DNA from: Marilutibacter chinensis
Lineage (GTDB): Bacteria; Pseudomonadota; Gammaproteobacteria; Xanthomonadales; Xanthomonadaceae
Direction of reading: 5' to 3'
Length of the DNA stretch: 64,000 bases
Assembly: GCF_021725675.1 (NCBI RefSeq)
Contig: NZ_JAKJPO010000007.1
Coordinates: 62,001 to 126,000 of the forward strand
The position numbers and the translations under genes were made by a program. The notes below the pieces were generated by a model. It searched no databases, was not told where the DNA came from, and worked only from the letters and a program-made list of their open reading frames with translations. Below, one piece after another: positions 8,566-16,872 of the stretch; the stretch's first letter is position 1, and every line of letters starts with the position of its first letter.

Positions 8566-9999
8566 TCAGGCGATGCCGAGCCCCGGAATCGCGCTGATGC
8601 CGTCGGGGTCGAAGCCCGCCAGCGCGGCGAAATGCCGGCCGCGGGCGACATAGTCGCGATACGGCCCGAAGCTGGGCGCGCCCGGCGACAGCAGCAGTAC
8701 GCACCCGTCCGCGGCAGTCCCGCCGGCCAACGTCTGGCGTGCAAGCCCAAAGGCCTGCTCCAGGGTATCGGCCTCGCGTAGCACGAAGCCCGTGGCGGCG
8801 GCCACCGGCGCCAGCAGGGCGGCGATGCGCGGGCCGTTCTGCCCCATCGTGACGATCGCCGCCGGTGCGTGCCCGCGCATCGCGTTCGCGAAATCCGACC
8901 AGTCCAGCCCGCGGTCGTGCCCCCCGACCAGCACCGCGACCCGGCGATCGGCGAAGCAACCGAGTGCGGCCAGGGTCGCGTGCGGGGTGGTGCTGATCGA
9001 GTCGTTGACGTATTCCACGCCGTCGCGCGCGCCCAGCGACTGCAGGCGATGCGGCAATGGCTGGAAACCCGCGGCGAAGGGTGCGAGCGATGTGGCATCC
9101 AGCCCCAACGCCTCCAGCGCCGTCAGCGCCGCGCACAGGTTGCCGCGGTTGTGGCGGCCCGGCAGCGGCATGCCGCCAGTGTCGAGCACCGCGTCGCCGC
9201 CGCGGTACAACCGGTCACCGCGAAGGTGCCAGCCGTCGGGGCGACCGTACCAGCGGACCTCGCTGTCCCGCAGCTGCAACGCGGCCAGGGTCGGGTCGTC
9301 GGCGTTGAGCACGGCGATGCGCGGCCGCGCCGCGGTCACCAGTTTCAGCTTGTCCTCCACGTAGCGCTGCTGCGAACCGTGCCAGTCCAGGTGTTCGGGA
9401 TAGACGTTGGTGATCACCGCGACCTCGGGCCGTCCGCCGCCTGCGGCGACGTCGCCCGTCTGGTAACTCGACAGCTCGATCGCCCAGTACTCGGGTGGCG
9501 GCTCGGGTTCGAGCAGTTCCAGCAACGGCAGACCGATGTTGCCCGCCAGCGCCGTGCGGTGCCCGCCCGCACGCAACAGGTGCGCCAGCAGCGCCGTGGT
9601 CGTGCTCTTGCCCTTGGTGCCGGTCACGCAGACGCTGCCGCGAACGATGCCGTCGCTGCCGGCGCACTCGGCGAACCACAGCGCGGTGCCGCCGATGAAC
9701 CGGGTGCCGCGCGAAGCCGCCGCCAGCGCTTCCGCGCCGTACGGACTGATGCCGGGCGATTTCACCACCAGTGCATGCGCAGCCAGCGCATCGGTGTCGG
9801 CGCGGGTCCGTACCGAAAGCAGCGCATCGCCGAGCGCGCGCGGCTCGCCGGCCTCGGCCTCGTTGCAGAACAGCGTCAGCGGCAGTCGCGGACAGCGACC
9901 GCGTATCGCCCGGTACGCGGCCCGGCCCTCGCGGCCCCAGCCCCACAGGGCAACGGCGCCGCCGCCCGCTGCGATCGCCTCAAGCGCGGAAATACGCAT
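8566..9999 (-). CDS. murD2: UDP-N-acetylmuramoyl-L-alanine--L-glutamate ligase MurD2
   Basis: 477 residues of Mur-ligase type. The ATP-binding loop is [10 protein letters not shown] (P-loop about 127-133); [12 protein letters not shown] and the C-terminal [15 protein letters not shown] are Mur-ligase signatures. It starts inside the end of murL, overlapping by 20 bases, so the two are translationally coupled. In Xanthomonas the murL-linked MurD2 adds L-Glu (not D-Glu) to UDP-MurNAc-L-Ala, and MurL then epimerises it. The specificity here is inferred from that linkage; the ordinary murD of the dcw cluster would be elsewhere in the genome. It acts in the cytoplasm. Confidence 0.88.
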   Translation of the reverse strand: MRISALEAIAAGGGAVALWGWGREGRAAYRAIRGRCPRLPLTLFCNEAEAGEPRALGDALLSVRTRADTDALAAHALVVKSPGISPYGAEALAAASRGTRFIGGTALWFAECAGSDGIVRGSVCVTGTKGKSTTTALLAHLLRAGGHRTALAGNIGLPLLELLEPEPPPEYWAIELSSYQTGDVAAGGGRPEVAVITNVYPEHLDWHGSQQRYVEDKLKLVTAARPRIAVLNADDPTLAALQLRDSEVRWYGRPDGWHLRGDRLYRGGDAVLDTGGMPLPGRHNRGNLCAALTALEALGLDATSLAPFAAGFQPLPHRLQSLGARDGVEYVNDSISTTPHATLAALGCFADRRVAVLVGGHDRGLDWSDFANAMRGHAPAAIVTMGQNGPRIAALLAPVAAATGFVLREADTLEQAFGLARQTLAGGTAADGCVLLLSPGAPSFGPYRDYVARGRHFAALAGFDPDGISAIPGLGIA

Positions 10000-11365
10000 C
10001 CAGCCGCTCCGCCAGCGCCCGGGGGATGCGGTGTTCGTCGTCCGGCACCAGCAACGGCGCAAGCGCGAGCCCGGCGCGATCGAGCTGCGGCTCGATCTCG
10101 CGCGCGAACCGCTCGACCAGCGCGTCCCCCCGCCATTCCGCGCGGGTCGCCAGCGCCGCCATCGCCGCGCGCGACTCGCGCCCCTCGCCGACGCATTCGA
10201 ACGGCTTGTGGTCGCGAAACTCCAGCAGCGCGTCGTAGCCGTCCATCTGATCGGGGTCGTCGAGCAGGTTGCGGCCGAAGATGCCGACCAGTCGCGGCTT
10301 CGGCATGAACGGCGCCAGCGCGAGGAACACGAAGTGGCACTTCGGGCAGACGCCGCACCAGCGATTGGCCGGCCGTTCGCCGAGGATGTGGAAATTGCGG
10401 TTGCAGCTGGAGAAATGGCCGTCGTAGCGGTCGCTCTTCGCGAACTGCCGCGCGACCGCGAGCTCGCTCAACGGCCGCAGCAGCGAGTAATAGTGCAGGC
10501 CGGCGGCGACGTGCCGCTCGACATGCTCGCCGAAAGCCTTCTCGAACGCCCAGCCCTTCGACCACTGGTGATTGACCTCGCTGGTCACGCTGCCGTCGTC
10601 GGCGAGGATCAGGCTGCCGTAGCTGGCGGAGCGCTCGTTCGAGAACACCACCTGGTCGACCCCATTCAGGATCGCAGCCAGCACCAGGATCGCCGAGTTC
10701 ACCGCGGTCACCGGAATGTGACCGTTCCAGGCGCCCTGGCGGTTCAGCTCGAACAGCTCGGGTGCGAGCGCGCGACCGATGTTGAGCGTCGGCAACCCGG
10801 TGCGTTCGGCGCAGGCGCGGATCAGTTGCGAACCGCCGATCCAGCTGACGGTCTGGGCGACGCCCATCGACCGCAGCGCCTCGATGCTGACCAGCGAATC
10901 CTTGCCGCCTCCGATCGCGACCAGCGCGTGTTCGCGCAGACCCGGCGCGGGCGCGGGCATGGCGTCGCCGGGCTCGTGCGGGAAGCGGATGCGTCCATGC
11001 AGGTCGAGGCCATTGCGGTACGCGAACTCGCCCAGGCCGTTGACGTAGATGCTTTCCAGCAACCTCGCGGTGTCGACGTCGATCGAATAGCCGTCGATAC
11101 GGATGCGTCGCGGCACCGCCGCCTTGTAGTAGCTGACCCCGGCGATCAGGTGCAACAGGCGCAGCGCGCGTTCGGCCGCGGCGGCGCGCGCCGGATCGGC
11201 CCCGGCGTCGGGAAACGGTGCGCCGGGCAGGATAACGGTCTCGACCAGCTCGGGACCGTCGTCGAACGCATACACCAGCTGCGCGACGCCGGTCGCCGGA
11301 TCGAAGCCACAGCGCACGAAGCGGAACGTCTCGATCGCGTCGCGTTGGAACTTGTACTCACTCAT
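9980..11365 (-). CDS. murL: UDP-MurNAc-L-Ala-L-Glu epimerase MurL
   Basis: 461 residues from ATG 11365. MurL converts the terminal L-Glu of UDP-MurNAc-L-Ala-L-Glu to D-Glu in an ATP-dependent reaction, replacing the glutamate racemase route. Visible features are the PP-loop-like ATP motif [15 protein letters not shown], a Cys pair in [10 protein letters not shown] that may bind metal, and the family N-terminal region. A GTG at 11374 directly follows the lysAC stop and is an alternative start giving three more residues (MSG). It sits between lysAC and murD2 in one operon, which supports a peptidoglycan role. Confidence 0.9.
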   Translation of the reverse strand: MSEYKFQRDAIETFRFVRCGFDPATGVAQLVYAFDDGPELVETVILPGAPFPDAGADPARAAAAERALRLLHLIAGVSYYKAAVPRRIRIDGYSIDVDTARLLESIYVNGLGEFAYRNGLDLHGRIRFPHEPGDAMPAPAPGLREHALVAIGGGKDSLVSIEALRSMGVAQTVSWIGGSQLIRACAERTGLPTLNIGRALAPELFELNRQGAWNGHIPVTAVNSAILVLAAILNGVDQVVFSNERSASYGSLILADDGSVTSEVNHQWSKGWAFEKAFGEHVERHVAAGLHYYSLLRPLSELAVARQFAKSDRYDGHFSSCNRNFHILGERPANRWCGVCPKCHFVFLALAPFMPKPRLVGIFGRNLLDDPDQMDGYDALLEFRDHKPFECVGEGRESRAAMAALATRAEWRGDALVERFAREIEPQLDRAGLALAPLLVPDDEHRIPRALAERLDAYFRA

Positions 11366-11374
11366 TCCGCTCAC

Positions 11375-13960
11375 TCATTCGATGACATCCTCGGCCGGAA
11401 GGGCCCGCAGGTTGTAGGTACTCGACATCGTGTAGCCGTAGGCGCCGGCGTCGGCGATCAGCATGATGTCGCCAGGGACGGTGGAGGCCGGCAGCTTGAC
11501 CCGGTGGCCGAACACGTCGCTCGATTCGCAGATCGGCCCGACCACGTCGAACACGCCGTCGGCGGCCGCATCGAGACGCTGCAGGTTCACGATCTCGTGC
11601 CAGGCGTCGTACAGCGCCGGACGCACCAGGGTGTTCATGCCCGCGTCCAGGCCGACCCGCAGGATGCCGTCCTTCTCCACCACCTGGGTGGCCCGGGCCA
11701 GCAGCACACCGCCTTCCGCGACGAGGAAGCGGCCCGGCTCGATCGCCAGCTCGAATGCCGGGTGGATCGTCTTGACCTCGGCCAGCCCTTCGGCCCAGTC
11801 CCGCAGATCGAACGGTTCATCGTCCTGGCCATACGGGATCGGCAGACCGCCACCGATGTCCAGCACCTGCACGCTGCCGATGCGGCGCGCGAAGCCGGCC
11901 AGTTCGTCGTACATCTGCCGCCAGTGCGCGCGCGTCTCCACGCCGCTGCCCAGGTGCGCATGCACACCGACGATGCTGATCTGAAGCGCGCGCGCGGCAT
12001 CGACGAACTCGTCCACGCGTGCGGCGGCGAGGCCGAACTTGGAGTTCTTGCCTCCGGTATTGACCTTCTCGTGGTGGCCGTCGCCGTGACCGAGGTCGAT
12101 CCGCAGCCACAGGCTGCGTCCGCGGAAGACGTCGGGCCAGCGGCGCAGCGCCTCGACGTTGTCGAGGGTGACGGTCACGCCCAGTTCCAGCGCCGCGGCG
12201 TACTCGTGGTGCGGAGCGAAGCTCGGCGTGAACAGCACTCGGGCGGGGTCGAGCCGCGGCAGCGCCTCGAACACGTGCCGCAGCTCGCCCAGCGACACGC
12301 ATTCCAGTCCGAAGCCCTCGGCGACCAGCGCCTTCAGCACTTCGGGGTGGGAGTTGGCCTTGATCGCGTAGTAGCGCCGGTCGATCGCGTCGATCGCGGC
12401 GAGCTGCCGGGCGCGCTCGCGCACCGTCGGCAGGTGATAGACGTAGCGCGGCGTGCCGCCTGCGGCCAGCTCCAGCAGCTGCTGGCGCCGCCCCTTCCAC
12501 CACGGCACCGGCTTCGGCCGCAGCTGGCCCTGGATCTCGCGCCAGCGCGGGCCGAATACCTGCGCCTCGTGCACCGGCATCGCGCCGCTGTCGATCAGTT
12601 CGGCGTGCAGCAGCGGCAGCATGCCCTCCGCGTCGGCCTCGTCGATGACGAAGGTGAGGTTGAGGTCGTTCGACGACTGCGAGATCAGGTGCACGCGCTC
12701 CCTGCCGAACGCCGCCCACACGCCGGACAACTTATGCAGCAGCGAGCGCATGCCGCGGCCGACCAGGGTGATCGCCGCGCACGAGACGATCACCTTGACC
12801 CGGCAGATCTGCTCCAGATCGGCCGACAGCGCCTCCAGCACGTTGGTGCTGACCAGGTTCTCGCTCGGGTCCAGCGACACCGTGACGTTGGTCTCGGACG
12901 AGCCGATCAGGTCGACCGACAGGCCGTGCCGCTTGAACTTCTCGAAGATGTCGGCGAGAAAGCCGACCGACTGCCACATGCCGACGCTTTCCATCGACAC
13001 CAGTACGATGCCGTTGCGGCGGCTGATCGCCTTGACCCCGGGGATGGTCGCCGCCAGCGTGTCGATGCGGGTGCCGGGCTGTTCCGGGCGCTCGGTATCG
13101 AGGATCGCCATCGGCACGTTGGCGTGCCGGCACGGCCCGAGCGAGCGCGGGTGCAGCACCTTGGCGCCGGTGGTCGCGATTTCCTGCGCCTCGGCGTAGT
13201 CGAGCCGGGTCAGCAGGCGCGCGTCCGGCACCTCGCGCGGATTCGCGCTGAACATGCCCGGGACGTCGGTCCAGATCTCGACCCGCTGCGCCTTCAGCAG
13301 GCCTCCGAAGTAGGCCGCCGAGGTATCCGAACCGCCACGTCCGAGCACCGCGGTGCCGCCGTCGCCGTGACGGGCGATGAAGCCCTGGGTGATCAGGAGT
13401 GGACTCGGCTGTGCGGCGAAGCGGACGGCGAAGTCCGCATCGGCCTCGCGACGGCAGTTCACCGACAACCGCTGCGCCCACCCGCTCGCATTGGGCAGCG
13501 AGACCGCATCCAGCCACTCGCGCGCATCGCACCAGCCGAAATCGTGGCCCTGCGCGCGCAGGTAGGCCGCCCCCAGGGTCGAGGACAGCAGCTCGCCCTG
13601 GGCCAACACTTCGGCCTGCCAGTCCAGCGCCAGCACCGCCGCGCGCGGATCGGCACCGAGCGCCTGCAGCGTCGCGAAACGCTCGCCGAGCACGGCGTCC
13701 GGATCCAGATCGAGCTCGCCGCAGAACGCGCGGTGGCGTTCGAGCAGCGCATCGACCCGTGCCGCGATGCCGTCGCCGGCGCAGATCGCGGTCAGCTCGT
13801 TGGTGACCCCGGACAACGCCGACACCACCACCAGCACGCGTGCGCCATCCTCGGCCATGCGTTTGGCGGCGAGCGTTCCGATGGTGTCCCAACGGTTGCG
13901 GCGCGATACCGATGTCCCGCCGAACTTGAGTACGACCCAACGCTGCGCTTCTGCCACCAC
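11375..13960 (-). CDS. lysAC: Bifunctional aspartate kinase / diaminopimelate decarboxylase
   Basis: 861 residues fusing two distant steps of lysine synthesis. Residues 1 to about 465 are aspartate kinase (VVLKFGGTSVS at 9-19; GRGGSDTSAA at 208-216; two ACT domains about 315-465). Residues about 490-861 are PLP-dependent DAP decarboxylase, with the PLP lysine K534 in YAIKANSHP and the C-terminal LIADAGAYGYTMSSTYN. The fusion is characteristic of Xanthomonadaceae. The start is GTG at 13960, chosen because AGAGG lies 6 bases upstream; a second GTG at 13957 is adjacent. It leads the operon lysAC-murL-murD2. I looked for a lysine riboswitch upstream and did not see one. Confidence 0.95.
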   Translation of the reverse strand: MVAEAQRWVVLKFGGTSVSRRNRWDTIGTLAAKRMAEDGARVLVVVSALSGVTNELTAICAGDGIAARVDALLERHRAFCGELDLDPDAVLGERFATLQALGADPRAAVLALDWQAEVLAQGELLSSTLGAAYLRAQGHDFGWCDAREWLDAVSLPNASGWAQRLSVNCRREADADFAVRFAAQPSPLLITQGFIARHGDGGTAVLGRGGSDTSAAYFGGLLKAQRVEIWTDVPGMFSANPREVPDARLLTRLDYAEAQEIATTGAKVLHPRSLGPCRHANVPMAILDTERPEQPGTRIDTLAATIPGVKAISRRNGIVLVSMESVGMWQSVGFLADIFEKFKRHGLSVDLIGSSETNVTVSLDPSENLVSTNVLEALSADLEQICRVKVIVSCAAITLVGRGMRSLLHKLSGVWAAFGRERVHLISQSSNDLNLTFVIDEADAEGMLPLLHAELIDSGAMPVHEAQVFGPRWREIQGQLRPKPVPWWKGRRQQLLELAAGGTPRYVYHLPTVRERARQLAAIDAIDRRYYAIKANSHPEVLKALVAEGFGLECVSLGELRHVFEALPRLDPARVLFTPSFAPHHEYAAALELGVTVTLDNVEALRRWPDVFRGRSLWLRIDLGHGDGHHEKVNTGGKNSKFGLAAARVDEFVDAARALQISIVGVHAHLGSGVETRAHWRQMYDELAGFARRIGSVQVLDIGGGLPIPYGQDDEPFDLRDWAEGLAEVKTIHPAFELAIEPGRFLVAEGGVLLARATQVVEKDGILRVGLDAGMNTLVRPALYDAWHEIVNLQRLDAAADGVFDVVGPICESSDVFGHRVKLPASTVPGDIMLIADAGAYGYTMSSTYNLRALPAEDVIE

Positions 13961-14071
13961 TGTGCCTCTGGGTTATGTCGATATGGGGAATGAAACCGGC
14001 GCGACCGGCCGGCTCCGCCTAGAATCGTCGCCCCGACTCCGCTCCGGTAACGCCCCCGGTCCGGCGGCAGG

Positions 14072-14094
14072 GATACCGGAACTCCTTCGGTATC
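14072..14094. promoter_or_regulatory. Inverted repeat between lysAC and the phzF-like gene
   Basis: GATACCG and CGGTATC form a perfect 7-bp inverted repeat separated by 9 bases, in the 200-base divergent intergenic region. It might be an operator for either gene or a small hairpin in a leader. No known consensus is matched. Confidence 0.3.
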
Positions 14095-14160
14095 GCGATT
14101 CCAAGCCGGCGATTCTAGAGCAACTCCCCTTCCTTCTCCCTCCGAAGCCCCGTTTCCGTC

Positions 14161-15045
14161 ATGACCCGTCGTTATCTGCAAATGGATGTATTCGCCGACC
14201 GTCCCGGCGCCGGCAACCCGCTGGCCGTGATTCCGGATGCCGGAGGACTCGACGACGACACCATGCAGGCGATCGCCCGCTGGACCCGGTTGCCGGAAAC
14301 CACCTTCGTGTTCGCACCCAGCCGGCCCGGGGCGAGCTACCGGGTGCGCATGTTCAGCCCGCGCCGCGAAGTGCCGTTCGCCGGGCACCCGAGCATCGGC
14401 ACCGCTCACGTGGTTCTGGAAGCGGGGCTGGCGACGCCGGTCGACGGCCTGCTGTGGCAGGAGTGCGCGGCCGGCGTGTTGCCGCTGGCGGTCGACGGCG
14501 ACGGTCCGCAGCGGAAGATCTCGGTGCGCACGCCACGCGCCTCGGTGGTCGAGATCGCCGGACCCGACGACCCGCGCCTCGCACCGGTACTGGCCGGCCT
14601 GACGGCGGGTACGCTGCCTCCGGCGCTGGTCGACGGCGGCCGCCGCTGGTGGCTGGCCGAACTGGCCGACGAGCGGGCGCTACGCGACGCGAACCCGGAC
14701 TGGGACGCGATCGAGGCCCTCGCCCACGCGACCGGCAGCATGGGACTGTGTGCGTTCGCCCGTGCCGATGCGGGAGATGGCTGCGGCTACGACCTGGTCG
14801 TACGCGCCTTCGTCGGCGCGACCGCCCGCTTCGAGGACGCCGCGTCCGGCGCCGCCAATGCGACGCTTGCCGCCTGGCTGGCCCACAATGATGCCCTGCC
14901 CGGCCGCGAAGGCCGTTACGTGGTCAGCCAGGGCCGCGAGGTCGGCTACGACGCCCGCCTGTACCTGCGGGTGGACGCCGATGGCGAGGTCTGGTCCGGT
15001 GGCCGCGTCTGCAACGTGGTCAACGGCACGATCGACTGGCGCTAG
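14161..15045 (+). CDS. PhzF family isomerase/epimerase
   Basis: 294 residues, the normal PhzF length, of two similar halves. The catalytic glutamate of the family is E46 in RLPETTFVF, and the GHPSIGTAHV motif (75-84) is the PhzF signature. The second half has the matching DAASGAANATLAAWL segment. Members catalyse proton-shift isomerisations like DAP-epimerase-fold enzymes, but most, including this one, have no known substrate. There is no phenazine cluster around it. Divergent from lysAC and transcribed alone. Confidence 0.88.
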   Translation: MTRRYLQMDVFADRPGAGNPLAVIPDAGGLDDDTMQAIARWTRLPETTFVFAPSRPGASYRVRMFSPRREVPFAGHPSIGTAHVVLEAGLATPVDGLLWQECAAGVLPLAVDGDGPQRKISVRTPRASVVEIAGPDDPRLAPVLAGLTAGTLPPALVDGGRRWWLAELADERALRDANPDWDAIEALAHATGSMGLCAFARADAGDGCGYDLVVRAFVGATARFEDAASGAANATLAAWLAHNDALPGREGRYVVSQGREVGYDARLYLRVDADGEVWSGGRVCNVVNGTIDWR

Positions 15046-15078
15046 CCAAGGCGCGATTGCTCCGACAACCAACCTCCC

Positions 15079-15146
15079 GTAGGAGCGGCGTGAGCCGCGA
15101 TTGGGCTTTTATGGGAAAGCTTCATCGCGGCTCACGCCGCTCCTAC
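15079..15146. repeat. REP-like palindrome, perfect 23-bp arms
   Basis: GTAGGAGCGGCGTGAGCCGC(GAT) at 15079-15101 is exactly reverse-complemented at 15124-15146, with a 22-base loop. The same arm recurs at 15275-15297 (solo), 19921-19992, 54064-54135, 57923-57944 (solo) and 58081-58148 with few changes. Confidence 0.9.
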
Positions 15147-15164
15147 GCCACGGGCCATGGGGAA

Positions 15165-15275
15165 CAGCCCCCGGGCTCGGGGGGCGATTCGTGCCGCAGG
15201 CAAGCATGGGGGCTTGGAGGTGCTATGGCGGGCCCATGAAGCAAACTTCGGGAATTCCCGGGCGCTGCCCGGGGA
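15165..15275 (-). repeat. Mosaic intergenic repeat, reverse copy
   Basis: Read on the minus strand this contains GATCCCCGGGCAGCGCCCGG, then GAATTCCCGAAGTTTGCT, and later TGCCTGCGGCACGAATCGCC and GGGGGCTGT. The same blocks occur in the same order at about 32464-32620 on the plus strand, and the first part also at 57942-58040. Ends are not sharply defined. Confidence 0.65.
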
Positions 15276-15297
15276 TCGCGGCTCACGCCGCTCCTAC
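15275..15297. repeat. Solo arm of the REP-like palindrome
   Basis: ATCGCGGCTCACGCCGCTCC plus TAC matches the right arm at 15124-15146 exactly, but no partner arm is adjacent; it abuts the reverse mosaic repeat. Confidence 0.8.
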
Positions 15298-15305
15298 GGT
15301 TACGG

Positions 15306-15376
15306 GTAGGCCGGGTAAGCGGAGCGCACACGGAGCCACAGGGCCGTCCCGGGTGCGCTCCGCTTACCCGGGCTAC
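15306..15376. repeat. Second palindrome family (GGGTAAGCGGAGCGCAC)
   Basis: A 24-base arm at 15306-15329 (contains GGGTAAGCGGAGCGCAC) is inverted at 15353-15376 with one mismatch, loop about 23 bases. The arm sequence differs from the GTAGGAGCGG repeat beside it. Confidence 0.8.
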
Positions 15377-15420
15377 GTGCTGCCACCAGCCCAGCACCCG
15401 GCCCGCCACGGCGGGCTACC

Positions 15421-16113
15421 CTATCCGACCCGTTGCAGCCATCCTGCAACCTGTTCGGCCACGGTCGGCGCCTCGCGGCCGAGCAGCGGCCCGACGTGGC
15501 TGGCACCGGCCAGTCCGAGCAGGTCGGCTTGCCAGTCCTGCGCCAGTGCACGGGTAAGGGCGGGGGGAACGTCCGCGTCCGCGCCCGAGGCGATGCACAA
15601 CAGAGGACAGGCCGGACGCGGCACCGCGATCCCGGCGCGCGCTTCGCGCAATACCCGTCCGGATTCGTCGCGCCAACGGCGGAAAGCGAACAGCGCGGTC
15701 GCCGGGTCGGCGTCGGGAATCGCGAGGCGGGTCGAGACCAGCCTCGCCTCCCGTCGCCATGGCACCACCTCGGGCCATTCGCGAACCGGCAGCCGGCTCG
15801 CCCACGGCCGCGGCGGCAGCGGGTTCACCAGCACCAGCGCATCGGCGGCGTCGGCGACCGCGGCGGCAAGCAATCCGCCCAGGCTGGCGCCGACCAGCAG
15901 ACGCGGACGCGGCATCGCCGTCAACGTCGCCCGCGCCTGCTCGAGGTAGTCCGCCAGCGTCGTCGCCGCCCACCCGGCTGAAGCGGGCATCAGGTCGGGC
16001 GCGTCGACGCCGATCCCCCGTGCCTCCAGCACCGGTCGCCAGCGGGCCCACTCCCAGCCACCTCCGCCGGCGCCATGCAGCAGCAGCGCGCGGCCCGGGC
16101 TGAGCGCCGCCAC
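15421..16113 (-). CDS. Alpha/beta hydrolase, small
   Basis: 230 residues with the alpha/beta-hydrolase pattern: LLHGAGG near residue 11 for the oxyanion hole, nucleophile S77 in GASLGG and a histidine in GASHVG near the C-terminus. Substrate is unknown. It starts with GTG 9 bases after the osmC stop on the same strand, so the two are probably one transcript. Alternative description: serine aminopeptidase S33/thioesterase-like. The start is fixed by the osmC end and the rapid arrival of the LLHGAGG motif. Confidence 0.75.
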   Translation of the reverse strand: MAALSPGRALLLHGAGGGGWEWARWRPVLEARGIGVDAPDLMPASAGWAATTLADYLEQARATLTAMPRPRLLVGASLGGLLAAAVADAADALVLVNPLPPRPWASRLPVREWPEVVPWRREARLVSTRLAIPDADPATALFAFRRWRDESGRVLREARAGIAVPRPACPLLCIASGADADVPPALTRALAQDWQADLLGLAGASHVGPLLGREAPTVAEQVAGWLQRVG

Positions 16114-16122
16114 CGGCTGCGC

Positions 16123-16560
16123 TCAGCCCTTGAGCGTGGCCGACAGGCTGACCGGCACCGACAACGCGCGCGAGACGACGCAGCCGGCCTTGGCGCCTTC
16201 GGCGATCTGCTGGAACCTGGCCTCGTCGATGCCGGGCACCGCCGCTTCGACGACCAGGTGCACGCCGGTGACGGTCGGGCCGGGATCCATTCCCGGCTCC
16301 ATCGTGACCTCGGCACGGGTCTGGATGCGGTCGGGCGTGAAGCCTTCCTTGCCGAGCACCGCCGACAGCGCCATGCTGAAGCAGCCGGCGTGGGCCGCGG
16401 CCAGCAACTCCTCGGGATTGGTGCCTTTCTCGTCGCCGAAGCGGGTCTTGAACGAATAGTTCTGCGCGTCGAACAGGCCGCTCTGCGGCGTGCTCATCGA
16501 GCCCTTGCCGACCTGCAGGTCGCCCTGCCAGACCGCGTCCGCGTATCGCTTGAACGCCAT
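16123..16560 (-). CDS. osmC: OsmC family organic hydroperoxide reductase
   Basis: 145 residues, the normal OsmC length. The two redox cysteines are C60 in HAGCFSM and C127 in AGCVVSRAL, in the family spacing. OsmC/Ohr enzymes reduce organic hydroperoxides using dithiols such as lipoyl proteins. The N-terminus (AFKRYADAVWQGDLQVGKG) and GTNPEELLAAAHAGC favour OsmC over Ohr. The ATG at 16560 follows no strong Shine-Dalgarno. It is the first gene of a two-gene unit with the hydrolase. It acts in the cytoplasm. Confidence 0.92.
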   Translation of the reverse strand: MAFKRYADAVWQGDLQVGKGSMSTPQSGLFDAQNYSFKTRFGDEKGTNPEELLAAAHAGCFSMALSAVLGKEGFTPDRIQTRAEVTMEPGMDPGPTVTGVHLVVEAAVPGIDEARFQQIAEGAKAGCVVSRALSVPVSLSATLKG

Positions 16561-16872
16561 GTACCGTCTCCTGGGATGGATGGGGGGAGCCGCACCGGCT
16601 GGGCCTCGATGTCCGAAGCCGCGGTACGGGGCACCTATCGTGGCATGCCTGCCGTCGGCCGCGGTGAGCGCGGCGTTACGACGCCGTGCGGTGACCCGCC
16701 TCTTGACCCGGCCGGACGACAGCGCGAGCCTTGAAGCCCGCCCCGGAGCCCGCCGGCTCCGGCCGGGACCCCGCCATGACCGCCCGCCGAGCGCTTTCCG
16801 CCTCGGACGGCAGCGCTTCCGACGCGGACAGCCATGACGGCCTATCCACCCATTCACGGGAGAGACGGCCTC
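16561..16872. promoter_or_regulatory. Divergent osmC / EF-G paralogue promoter region
   Basis: 312 bases without a gene. GGGAGAG sits 8 bases before the EF-G paralogue ATG and acts as its ribosome site. A GGAGCC/GGCTCC hairpin lies near 16750. I see no clear -35/-10 pair. Confidence 0.35.

Larger units (their letters stand above)
15046..15420. other. Repeat-filled intergenic region between convergent genes
   Basis: 375 bases after phzF-like and before the end of the hydrolase gene. It contains a perfect long palindrome (15079-15146), a solo arm of the same repeat (15275-15297), a second palindrome family (15306-15376) and a reverse copy of a longer mosaic repeat (about 15165-15275). A GCCCGCCACGGCGGGC hairpin near 15402 could stop transcription, but has no T tract. 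No coding frame is convincing. Confidence 0.7.

Noticed and set aside
9536-13993. A 1485-codon open frame on the plus strand, opposite murD2/murL/lysAC
   Set aside because: It is an antisense shadow of three recognised genes: very GC-rich, Arg/Ala/Gln/Asp-heavy composition, no domain.
13961-14160. Lysine riboswitch before lysAC
   Set aside because: I could not see the conserved helices or the K-turn sequence in the 200 bases; only a short inverted repeat is present.
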